Assembly (NCBI GenBank): GCA_002077045.2 | Contig: KZ111168.1 | Span: 44,087-63,798, forward strand | Length of the DNA stretch: 19,712 nucleotides | Reading direction: 5' to 3' | Source: Rachicladosporium sp. CCFEE 5018 | Lineage: Eukaryota > Ascomycota > Dothideomycetes > Cladosporiales > Cladosporiaceae | Shown: positions 10,495-19,712 of the stretch, in pieces | How the letters are laid out: each line of letters begins with the position of its first letter | How positions within the stretch are numbered: position 1 is the first letter of the stretch | The notes under the pieces: generated by a model | The model's database searches: none | What the model saw: only the letters and a program-made list of their open reading frames with translations | Told to the model about the DNA's origin: nothing | Position numbers and translations under genes: made by a program

Positions 10495-10510
10495 AACGCT
10501 CGCGAGCGTT
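10495..10510. repeat. Perfect 16-bp palindrome (AACGCTCGCGAGCGTT)
   Basis: The sequence equals its own reverse complement over all 16 bases, with a central TCGCGA. It lies in the gene-free region, about 2.2 kb before the vosA coding start. A symmetric transcription-factor site is possible but untested. Confidence 0.7.
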
Positions 10511-12726
10511 CGCGTAGACGCAGGTTGCTGTTCAAGGGCTACTTAGATGACGGAATGGAGCATGTATGTCTCACATCGAAATGCCGTCGGCGCTGCTGTG
10601 CCCTCCCTGCATGACGATCAGCTGTCAGAATCGACCCCAGACGTCTGCGAAGGATTCCCCTCGCCTAATTCGGATGCAAGACATGCCGTGCTACAACGGC
10701 TGGTGGCTTTTCGAACTTCCTTCGCGTACGCTGACTGTACACGGCATCGTGTGGGGAGTGGACTGCTGTTCCTCGCGTCGAGCCTGATCCTGGTCATCCA
10801 CGTGAGCGATTTGTCTGCGTTGGGACGCCATGGCTTGCTGCCGGCGCTTCGAAGTTAATCTTCGCACACCATCCTGGACCGCTGAACTTCTGCGAAGGTA
10901 ACCTGGTCAGCCACGCTCCACAGCGTTCTTTCACATGCTCGAGACGCCGTGCCGCGCCTCGGTTGCGTATGTGTGCATGCCCACGTGTCGGACGCTGTGT
11001 TCGACAGATGGCCATGTGTCGAAATTACGCCATGTGGTGTAATGGGGAGCTCGGGGCTGCAGCTCCGCTGCACAGCGAGTAAGCACGCCAGGGACGCAAT
11101 GCCGTTGGCGTAAAGATGTCGCGTGGTGGAGGCTGAAAGGTGACGTGCATGGCACAGGGATGGGAAACGGAGCCAGTTGCTCACCAATGTCCAAGCGAGC
11201 TGTGCTCGAAGGACTACTGACGCCAGCCCAGTGAACCAGTGAGACATGCTCGGTAAGAGTTTGTGCTCGCCAGTGCGCTTCGTATGCTGTGCGGGTTTGA
11301 ATGTAGCTATCTCTGGCATGCCAGGCTGCTGGGGTATTCGACCATAACATGCGCTCGCCTGCGTGTTGTGTTGTCTGCCGAACTTCGGTTACAGAGAGCA
11401 GCATCGCAAGCGATTTCATAGGAGAGCAACCGCCTACTAACCGGGCTTGTCACCTGCGCCGACCCTGGGTAGAAGCTTACGAACTCGGTCAACGCTACAT
11501 GTACCGGCGGCTTCGTCCCATCGCTCTTGCCGTCCCGTCCGAACCAGCTCTGGTGGAATGATCGTCGACCTCTCTTGACCTACACGCTCCACCACCATAC
11601 CTCACCATCGTCGCTATTCGATCGCGGTGAGATAGTCCTCCGTGAACATCTCTGTGATCTACGATAGACCCTTGACATCGATTGCGAAACTTGCGAGGAA
11701 TGCCATACGCCGGTGCACAAGTGTGGTAGCGAGTCGGCAGCTCCCTCAACTAAGACCTGACTGCATCGAATCGACGAGTTCAGCCTTCGCAGCGAGCGTT
11801 GAAAAGCGATCGTGACGGTGCCTGATCTTGGACCAGCTTTGATCGTCATTCAAGACTTATAACCCAGCACAAATCACTTAATCCGTCCAAGGAAACGTGA
11901 ACGAGCTGGCTTCTGACGCATCGCCGACTTGCTGGGCGTCCAGACGCGCAGACAAAGTTCAGAGAGCTGTACCTTTCACATGATAGTGCTTCGGTGGCGA
12001 ACACAAGTATTGGCTGTTTGCACGGCATCATCAGGTCGACCGCTAAGATTCGGACTCGTGCACTAGGCCGCACTTCCTTCGACAAGAGGCCGGTCTTGTA
12101 CACGTGAAGTCCTCGACGGCGAACAAAGCAGCTCTGAACTCTTGAGCAGCACCTCAACAGGAGGCGACTTCCACCCCGTCGGTTTGGAAGCTGCGTTGGA
12201 ACTCACAAGGCAACAATACGGTTCTTCCGATTCGCAAACCTTCATGCCGACCAATGAGCATGGATCATCTGACATATTGAGACATCACGAGCGGCCATCG
12301 CACCAGACTTCACGCAAGCTATACCCTTTCGACGCATCATAGCCGGCGCTTTACGGCAGACTGAACATCTGTGCTTCGAGTCTGGACTTCACTACCGAGG
12401 ATACATACATACTGCTTCCTGACCCATCGCGCGGTTGTCTTGCCGTTTCCTTGGGCCTCACAACAACGATCCCCTGGTTGGGCGACGCATATTCTCATTG
12501 CAACGCATTCAACTCTAATCGGTCGAACGCTACGCATCGATCCATACCGTGATTGCAGTTGCCAGAAGCCACGGGACACATCCCAGAGCAATCCTGCTAC
12601 TGAGACTTGGGTCCATGTCCTATTTCGGCACAGCGTACGGAACCGGCCAACAGCAAGTGCTCGATAGGTGAGCAATCTCGCCGCGATTGGGTATCCTGCA
12701 TCGCCCACAGCGAGGTCCACGCGCTG

Positions 12727-14712
12727 ATGAAGATGGCTCGCAGTCTCCATGTTGCGCTTAACATCCGGCAGCAACCTCAGCAGGCGCTGGTCGCTACTGT
12801 CGGCAAGGAGAAGTGTACTTAAAACACCATAAGTTGCCTTGCTGTGGTGCATGACTGACGAGACATAGCCAGGAAGCCAATTGATCCACCACCAATCGTG
12901 CAGATCGATGTCAGACCGCAAATTGACCCGCAAAGGTGAGTATGAGACACACTGCATGATCGATGAGACGTTCGTTGACCAAAGGCACGCTCAGACACTT
13001 TCTCGTCAGCCCATACCTCTTCATGGTTGCGACCTTACTTCCGCAAGAGGACAAGATCACCGAAAGAGATGGCAGTAATCCTCCGCCGTCGGCGAACATG
13101 CTAGGGTCGCTCTGTTCTTCGCTACATCGTCTCAAAGACTCTAATAACTTCGGTGCGGCGACTTGTGACACAAAGCACTGTGATTATCGCTAATGTACTG
13201 TCCAGATGGCGGCTTCTTCATCTTTGGTGACCTGTCAGTGCGGGTGACGGGTACTCATCGATTGCGATTCGCACTGTACGATGTCAGCAAGTACGTTAGC
13301 TCGGACATGCTCGGCCGTTAAGACCAGCTGACACGGACTAGGATAGGTGAGAGCGCTGCCTTCATCACCGATGTCATATCCGAGGAATTTGCGGGTACGT
13401 TCGTTGCTTCGTCACGCAGCCTCCAACAGCGATACTGACAGTCCGTAGTTGTGGCGCCTAAGGATTTCCATGGCATGGAGGAGTCTTCGGCGCTCTCCCG
13501 GACGTTCAGTGATCAGGGCGTCCGTTTACGACTGCGCAAAGAGCCACGGTCGATCACGTCGTCAGTAGTTCGCATCACCTTCCCCTAGATTAAGCTGACT
13601 CGAGCAGGAGCAGTGCTCGCCGAACACAGCGCAGGTTCAGTCCGACGGAATCTCGACAATCGGGTCACAGCGGTGTCTACACACAGCGTCAGCCACAGTC
13701 TAATGAGCAATACAGCGAGAGTTCGAGGGGTGTGAAGAGACGGAGATCTGACACAGAATACGCAGAAGACGGGCAGACATACCCGCCATCTCAAATGGCA
13801 CGAAGCCAGTATGGCATGGTCGACAGAATTGCTTCAATCTACGGCGAGTATGGTCAAACAGGTCATGCATCTTCGAGTCTCGGCCAGTCATATGCGCACG
13901 CAAATCTGGGTGCTCCCGACTACTCAGTCCGCCCAACGATGTATGGCGCGGGCTCCTCTGGCACAGCATCGTGGCAGAACTATGTACAACAGCCTAGGCA
14001 GCTGGCCCAGCCGAACCTCCTCAGTAGTGTAATGCCGGCGGGAGAGGCGCTGGGCGAGGCACACGTGCCATCGCACCCTTTCGCTACCAGCTCATCTTTT
14101 GGAAGCGCAAGTAATACCTACTCCGACCACGCACCTCATTCGGCCACGTACAGTAGCTATGCAGCTTCTCAAACTGTGCATTCCGGGCAGCCGATGAGTA
14201 CGCGAACTGGCTCTGTAGGCTATGCAGCCGCATACGATTACAGAACGCCGACATCACTCACGGACTCCTCGAACCTCGCGTCCGCGAATGAAGCAGGTCC
14301 GCTTCCCTCATCTGCTGGGACGATGTCGACGGGATTGGGAACAAGCGAGCACACTCCCGCACAAAGCCACTCCTACCATAACTACGGCACTCTGAACGCT
14401 GGATACAGCTCTATGGGAGCAGGAGCAGGTGCTGCAGCAGCATACAGCCACTCCTCACCGGTCTACACGACGTCGGCACAGCCGCTACAATCATCTCTTG
14501 ATCAGCTGAACGCGAGTCTCACCAGGCCTGACATGGCCGGGTCGAATTATTCGCATCATCTGCCGCCAAGCATGCCGCCGTCTGATATGCAGCCCAATGT
14601 GCCGTCTAATATGCTTCTTGGACAAACACTGCCAAAGTCATTCTACCAGCAAGACGAGTCGACTTCGTATCCGACACCCACGCATGGAAAGCCGCCTGGG
14701 CAATGGGGATGA
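12727..14712 (+). CDS. vosA: Velvet-domain developmental regulator, VosA-like, 7 exons
   Basis: Velvet proteins are fungal DNA-binding regulators of sporulation, spore viability and secondary metabolism; VosA acts in the nucleus, often with VelB. The exons are 12727-12814, 12869-12935, 12995-13152, 13206-13290, 13342-13394, 13449-13560 and 13608-14712, and all phases close to give 555 residues. The velvet domain (about 10-185) shows NIRQQP, GKEKSRKPIDPPPIVQI, FLVSPYLFMVATL, SSLHRLKD, GGFFIFGDLSVRVTG, FHGMEESSALSRTFSDQG and RLRLRKEPR. A basic cluster KRRR (231-234) is a likely nuclear signal. The tail of more than 300 residues is rich in Ser, Tyr, Gly and Ala, and makes the protein longer than typical VosA. 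The domain wording favours VosA over VelB or VeA. The start is the first in-frame ATG after the stop at 12601; an upstream exon is possible. Intron 3 has a weak donor (GTGCGG). Confidence 0.85.
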
Positions 14713-15438
14713 GGAGGGTGCGCAACATCGAGAATGTAGCGCAGGGCCCTACAGCATTGTGAAGGACATGATGTGTTTCATCTACCAGGTAACACAGTAC
14801 TGGTATTTCGGCTCAAGCGATAAACTGGCAAGGTGCTCGGTCACAAAAGGTTGTGTATTGATACTTGAAAGCATACAACACGGGTCGAGACATTGCATCA
14901 TGGAACGGTCGACGGGACCCGTGCCTACCCACTGGAGGACATAGAATGAGTGTTCGATAAAGCATAGAAGGCGTGAAACAGACGCTGTTCCAGAGTTCGA
15001 CAAGTACGTGGTGTGTCAACTCTGGGTGTGGGAGCAAGACTTGAGATATGTGACAGTGAGGAGAAGGATCTTGCTCTGCGCTCGTACAGACAGTACGTAC
15101 TCGTGTCCGTGCGAGGTAAGTGATGGCAGATCACGGTCATCGAGCTGCATCTGATCGGTTCAACGGCGCGGATTGCGCTTTGAAATCTACTGGTTTGCAT
15201 ATGGAATACGGAAGTGTAGCGCGGTAAGGGTATCTCTAGACCTTGTCCTTTCCTCTCGCGCGCTCGTTTGTCCTGATAGCTACCACATTGAATGCAAAAG
15301 TGCCGCAGAGCCTCGCGGAAGCCCTCGTAATGGCAACGCAAATTCCCAGACCTGGCACCGGTCTCCACGCGATGGGACCGATCAAAGGATCCGTTCTGTC
15401 GCGCATCGCTCAATCGAGAGTCAAGCACGACCGTTCCC
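14713..15438. other. Convergent 3' flanks of vosA and STU2
   Basis: This 726-bp stretch lies between two genes that end towards each other. I see no gene in it: the open frames are under 170 codons, overlap on both strands and resemble no family. It should hold both 3' untranslated regions. Confidence 0.55.
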
Positions 15439-18184
15439 TCATTGTCCTCGTCCGATGTTCTGTCGTGCCTATAATTGATTGTCAGCCATCCGTCTCTCGA
15501 GGTCTACCCACTGAATCGAAGAGCAAAAAACTCACCTTCATCATCTCAATCCTCGCCTTCAGATTCTGCGTCACCTCCGCAGCCCTCTTCCAACTCTCAA
15601 CACCATCGCTCTGACTCCGCTGCATGGCTTCTCTACCATTACTATCGTATCGATCCCTCTCTACTCTCGGAGGCGGCGGTCCCATATCTCCGTTCCTCTC
15701 AGGCTTACCGTTAGCGTGGCCCGATGAACCGGGGGAGTGCGCGGCAAGATCGGGGATGTTCTCTTTGCCCTCGCTGCTGCTGAATGACGCCGTAGGGTAG
15801 TGTGAGGGAGTGCCGTTGCTATAGTCACCGGAGCGCGCGGTAGCGGAGGTGTAGGATCGCCCACTCGATGCAGCAGCGCCGGGCCGAGCGTAAGAGGGAT
15901 CAGCTCCGCCGCCGTCACTTTCGCTCGCGCCTCTACCTCTGCCGAGTCGTGCGATCTCGCGCTTCAGTCGTTCGACTTCTCGCGAAAGACCATTGCCGCG
16001 GTCTTCGGCTACTTCGACATCGCTTCGTGCTCGGACGAGCTGAGTCTCTTTTGCTTTGACTGACAGCACATCTCGTGTATGGTCTTCGATCAGCTGCGCG
16101 TTTTGGTTTTGGAGCTCTGTTATCTGAGCTGAGAGGCGGACTTTGTCTTGTCGCAGTTCGGAGGCGTTTTGTCGCGATAATGCGAGCTCGGCGCGGAGGT
16201 CGAGTAGCTCTTGCCGCTCGATCGCGGAGAGGGAGGAAGCTTGTGGATTTTGTGGTGGTGATGGAGGTGCGGTCGAGGGCTTGGAGAGAGGTCGATTGGC
16301 GAGGCCAGTGGTTCTTGCTGCTGGTGCGGGCGAGGAGGGTGTGTCTGGAGGTTCGGGCTCGAGAGACGGAGTTTGACGTCTGGGCGAGGCTGTACTGGAA
16401 GCTGGAGCTTTCAAGCCAGTCGAAGGTCTCTGAAGCCCCCCAGCCGGCGGCTTCAAACCTGCGCCCGGCGGCCGGAGTCCGCCTGCAGGTTTTGCTGCCG
16501 GTCTTGACGTCGGTCTGGGAGCGAGAGGTGGGTCGTCCGCCATCAGTGGAGGGCTCTGGGGTCTTGAAGCGGCTTTCTTGGCAGGTGCAGGTCGTTTGCT
16601 ACCAGGCGCTGGTCGCTTTCCAGATGCTGCTGGAGCTGCGGCGGGTTTCGGTGGTGGTGCAGCTCTCGGCTTCCACTTCGCTTTCACTTCTGCCGTGTCC
16701 GCGAACTCCTTGATCTTTGCTTTCTTTATATCGTCGATGCCTTCGAGGTGATTGAGCATGTTCCTATCGGTCATTATCTTCCACAGTACACCGAGAATCT
16801 CAGCACCCGCATCTCGCAAACCAGGTGCGCTCTCTACCAGAAGCTTCTTTGCAGTCTCTGAAAGCTCCTTGGCTTGTTCGAGTGAAGGCACCTCTCGGGT
16901 GGACTTGATGCATCTGATCAGAAAGCGTGCAGTGTTCTCCTTCACCTGCGGGTTCTTGTTCTTCAGCGCCTCAAGTATGTCTGCCTCGACTTCTGCCAAC
17001 CCAGTCGCTGCGAAGACAGCATCGCAAGCGGCGCCTATTGCGTCAGTGACATTGACCTTCTTCTCCTTGAACCGCTCGAGCATTGAAGCCAAGATAGTAC
17101 TTCGATACCTCCCGAACGACTTTCGAAGAGCCTTTGCCATGGCTTCGATACAATTTGCTGCTATCGTGACGACCATGATATTGGCGTCTTTCATCGACTT
17201 CGCACATCCTCGCACTACTCCATCGAACTGACCTTCTTGTATTGAAGGGTGGTTGACTGCTGTGAAAACATCGTCCAGTGCCTCCTTTCGTTCCTTCCAC
17301 TTCGCGCTTGATAATCGCTCCTCGAAGTCTTTCGGGATCTTAGAGAAGGCATCTACCGCCTCGAACTCAGGTTCGAGATCGATCGGCGCATCCTCTTCTG
17401 CCTCCACATCCTCATCAGCACCTTCCTCGGGACCAGCTGCCGCAGCCACCTCCTTCGCCGCCTGTTGTGACCGCAGCAGTCTCTCCTGTTTCGGTGCTGG
17501 CTCGTCCTTTACCGGCTCAAACAGCTTCTCCAGATCCGTTTGCTGCACCGGCTTCAGCTCACCCCAGAACAGAGGCTTCATAGCCTCCCTCAGCCACCGA
17601 TACAGTTCTACAGTAAGTGCCTGCGCCTCAGCTCTGACGTTCTTATCCGCATGCCCGTACATTTTCGGGAGCAACTTCAGCACCGGCTTCGGCTCCACAG
17701 TCTTGCACCCGTATGCATGGTAGATGTCTCGAAGTGCGCCAAGAGTCGCGACCACGATCTTCGGTAGCTTGTTCGAAAGCAATGGCAGCAGCTCCTCCAC
17801 AACCGGATCCGGCTTATCCAGCTCGATCAGCAACAAAATCCCCTCCAGTGCTGCTGCCTTTGCCGCCGGTCTCCCTGTCAGCCCCTTCTCCACAATCGGC
17901 GTTATTGTGCTCCCACGCGTCTTCCGCGCGCCCTCCGTTCCCGCGATGTCCAGAAAGGCATTGTAGGCTGTGAGCGCGTCTCCCTGGGCCGCGACATTCG
18001 AGTCTCCCACTGCGGCTTTCCAGAGCGCGCTGTCATTAATGAAGTCGCGTACTACAGGCGCGTTGGGCTGTGCTGTGGCGAACTCCTTTGCGGCGGTCTC
18101 GTAGCCAAGTTTGCGGGCTTTCCAGTTTTTGTGCGCGAATTGGTCAGGAAGCGGGAGGAGGGTGAAGTCTTCCTGTTCGGCCAT
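15439..18184 (-). CDS. STU2: XMAP215-family microtubule polymerase (Stu2/Alp14/AlpA), 2 exons
   Basis: The family binds tubulin through TOG domains and speeds microtubule growth at plus ends, spindle poles and kinetochores. The exons in coding order are 18184-15536 and 15468-15439; the intron (15535-15469) starts GTGAGT and has CTGAC before TTATAG. The protein has 892 residues. TOG1 spans about 1-240 and TOG2 about 278-505, joined by an acidic linker. A basic Pro/Ala-rich region (505-650), the likely lattice-binding part, includes degenerate repeats of the type GLRPPGA/GLKPPAG. A coiled coil for dimerisation spans about 652-748. A low-complexity part follows, with a KEN tripeptide at 807-809. 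The conserved end, VESWKRAAEVTQNLKARIEMMK, is completed by the last exon as ARQNIGRGQ. Two TOG domains plus a coiled coil is the normal fungal layout. The ATG at 18184 has good context (ACAATGG). Confidence 0.94.
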
Positions 18185-18626
18185 TGTCGAGATATGCGAT
18201 CACTATTCGCTGGTCAGGCGATCCTAGTATTGCGATGCGCCAGTGGGATCGATGTCAAGAACGATGTCGGGCGATGATGTAGTTTCATGTCAACAATCTG
18301 CCCAAAACAGCAACAGCGAGGGAAAGCGCCTCTGTGGGGGAGTTGCCGCACGTGCACTTTTCGCGACGGGATGGCACGTGAAGACGCGAGAACTAATTGA
18401 TGGGTGCTGAAGATAGGTATTGACATCGTACAGCACAATTGGCATTGGAAAGGACTGCTATTGAAGGAACTTCGTCGTCACCGCGCTCATCTTCGACCGC
18501 TGCAGCTCCCCTCCTTGTCGGCCAGGGAACATCGGAACCGTTCAAGATCAACATGAGAGGAACCACACGGTAACCCAGTGAGCGCATAGTATTGCGCATG
18601 TGTGGACCGCAGGGTCTCTCGCCATC
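18185..18626. promoter_or_regulatory. Divergent promoter shared by STU2 and nudF
   Basis: A 442-bp stretch between the starts of two oppositely oriented microtubule genes. It should contain both promoters and leaders. Motifs seen are CACGTG at 18349-18354 and 18375-18380, TTTTCGCG at 18358-18365 between them, and GACGCG at 18383-18388. CACGTG is the site of bHLH factors and TTTTCGCG resembles G1/S (MBF-type) sites; both assignments are by motif only. Confidence 0.6.
18349..18380. promoter_or_regulatory. Paired CACGTG boxes flanking a TTTTCGCG motif
   Basis: Two perfect CACGTG hexamers start 26 bp apart, with TTTTCGCG between them. The pair lies about 165 bp from the STU2 start and 250 bp from the nudF start. 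Binding is inferred from the motifs alone. Confidence 0.4.
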
Positions 18627-19712
18627 ATGAGCGCGCTGCTGACCGGTCGGCAAGCAGAAGAGCTGTAGGGCCGCCCATTTGTCCTCTGTTCGCTCGCAAA
18701 TTGCCGCTGATATATTGCTGACAGCCACAAGTCTCTCATCGCCTACCTCGCTTCTGCTGGCCATCCAAATGCCGCCCTAGCACTTCGTCAGGAGCTGGAC
18801 TTGCCGGAGTCCAGCTTCGATAGTACCACGACGAAGAAGTATGAGGGTCTGCTCGAGAAGAAATGGACCTCTGTCGTCCGCCTGCAGAAGAAGATCATGG
18901 ATCTTGAGACTCGATGCACTGGCCTTCAGCATGAGCTAGACAATGCGACTCCCACCTCACTTGCAGCCAGGAAGAACCACGATCCGGCAACATGGCTACC
19001 AAAAGCTCCCGCTCGGCATACCCTCCAGTCTCACCGAGCGCCCATCACGAGCGTAGCCTTCCATCCACTTTTCTCCTCCCTGGCCTCAGCAAGCGAAGAC
19101 TGTACGATCAAGATCTGGGATTACGAGCTGGGCGAACTCGAACGGACGCTCAAGTCCCACACGAAAGCAGTCCTAGACGTGGACTATGGTGGGCCGAGAG
19201 GGCACACATTGCTGGCATCATGTAGTTCAGATCTTACGATCAAGCTTTGGGATGCGAGCGATGAGTATAAGAATATCCGCACACTACCAGGGCACGATCA
19301 CAGCGTCAGTACAGTGCGCTTCATCCCATCTGGCGCTGCTGGCGCACCTCTGTCAGGCAATCTGCTGGCTTCTGCGAGTAGGGACAAGACGATACGCATC
19401 TGGGATGCTACGACAGGATACTGCTTGCGGACTTTTCGTGGGCACAATGAATGGGTGCGCTCACTCTCGCCTACGCCGGAAGGGCGTTTCCTGTTATCGA
19501 CGTCTTCGGACCAAACAGCGAGGCTGTGGGATCTCAGCCAGCCCGACTCGAATGCACTCAGGCAAACCCTGGCTGCGCATGACCATGTTATAGAAACTTG
19601 CGCAATTGCGCCTGCATCATCATACACTCATCTTGCTTCGATGGCGGGACAGAAGAAACCGCCGCCTGCCAGCAGCACGGCTGAGTACCTTGCGACAGGC
19701 GGAAGGGACAAG
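18627..19712 (+). CDS. nudF: LIS1/PAC1/NudF dynein regulator, N-terminal part (cut by window end)
   Basis: The family binds the dynein motor and supports nuclear migration and spindle positioning. Exon 1 (18627-18664) encodes MSALLTGRQAEE plus part of a Leu codon. The intron (18665-18724) starts GTAGGG and ends in TGACAG. Exon 2 runs open from 18725 to the window edge, for 342 residues in total. The joined N-terminus is a LisH motif (QAEELHKSLIAYLASAG, about 9-25, with the following helix). A short coiled coil follows at about 55-85. WD40 repeats then begin near residue 110: IKIWDYELG, IKLWDASDEY, IRIWDATTGY and ARLWDLSQPD end four of them, and a fifth is cut after YLATGGRDK. Fungal relatives have about 450 residues, so roughly a quarter is missing. 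ATG 18627 has A at -3, and the LisH motif needs this exon. Confidence 0.94.

Larger units (their letters stand above)
8255..12726. other. 4.5-kb stretch without a recognisable gene, upstream of vosA
   Basis: I recognise no protein family, tRNA, rRNA or transposon remnant here on either strand. Open frames reach about 160 codons, but several of the longest begin only at non-ATG codons, they overlap each other on both strands, and none shows domain-like motifs. The first few hundred bases should include the NDUFA1 3' untranslated region. The part near 12726 should include the vosA promoter and leader, possibly with an upstream exon or leader intron; for example, GTGAGC at 12670 could pair with the CACAG ending at 12710. 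Lineage-specific genes or noncoding transcripts cannot be excluded by eye. Confidence 0.5.

Noticed and set aside
10855..11419. Two overlapping minus-strand frames of 154 and 162 codons
   Set aside because: They overlap in different frames on the same strand, have no domain-like features and look like chance openings in GC-rich DNA.
12480..12560. GTTCGA-like B-box on the minus strand suggesting a tRNA
   Set aside because: No matching A-box or cloverleaf arms could be drawn around it.
8255..12726. Degraded transposon or RIP-mutated repeat
   Set aside because: I saw no terminal repeats, no transposase or reverse transcriptase motifs and no strong A/T bias.
12337..12957. Open frame of 206 codons on the minus strand
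   Set aside because: It runs antisense through the first two vosA exons, which are firmly supported, and resembles no protein family.
16075..16713. Plus-strand frame of 212 codons
   Set aside because: It is the antisense shadow of the Pro/Ala-rich and coiled-coil parts of STU2.

Overview
The window reads as nuclear DNA of a filamentous ascomycete (Pezizomycotina). The introns are short (47-105 nt), have CTRAY-like branch points, and interrupt recognisable fungal proteins, including a velvet regulator that is typical of filamentous fungi. The gene set and compact introns would suit a Dothideomycete, but that is inference. I see no prokaryotic, viral or transposon sequence, no tRNA or rRNA, and no CRISPR.

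Layout from left to right: (1) the 3' end of a secreted, probably GPI-anchored serine carboxypeptidase of family S10 (+, cut by the left edge); (2) GDP-mannose pyrophosphorylase, mpg1 (-); (3) a MYST histone acetyltransferase of the Sas3/Mst2 type with an N-terminal PHD finger (-); (4) the small complex I subunit NDUFA1/MWFE (+, five exons, one of them only 6 nt); (5) about 4.5 kb in which I recognise no gene; (6) a velvet-domain regulator closest to VosA (+, seven exons); (7) an XMAP215/Stu2/Alp14 microtubule polymerase (-); (8) a LIS1/PAC1/NudF WD40 protein (+, cut by the right edge).

The genes are ordinary housekeeping and developmental genes, not a cluster with a common pathway. Two neighbour relations stand out. 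SAS3 and NDUFA1 are divergent over 649 bp. STU2 and nudF, both acting on microtubule plus ends, are divergent over 442 bp that hold two CACGTG boxes and a TTTTCGCG motif. The long gene-free stretch lies directly upstream of vosA and may be its regulatory region.

Most real gene models here differ from the long open frames because conserved ends lie in tiny exons: a 13-nt first and a 20-nt last exon in mpg1, a 30-nt last exon in STU2, a 38-nt first exon in nudF, and 6-nt and 21-nt exons in NDUFA1. All splice models were read by eye from frame, splice-site and family agreement; none is backed by transcripts.
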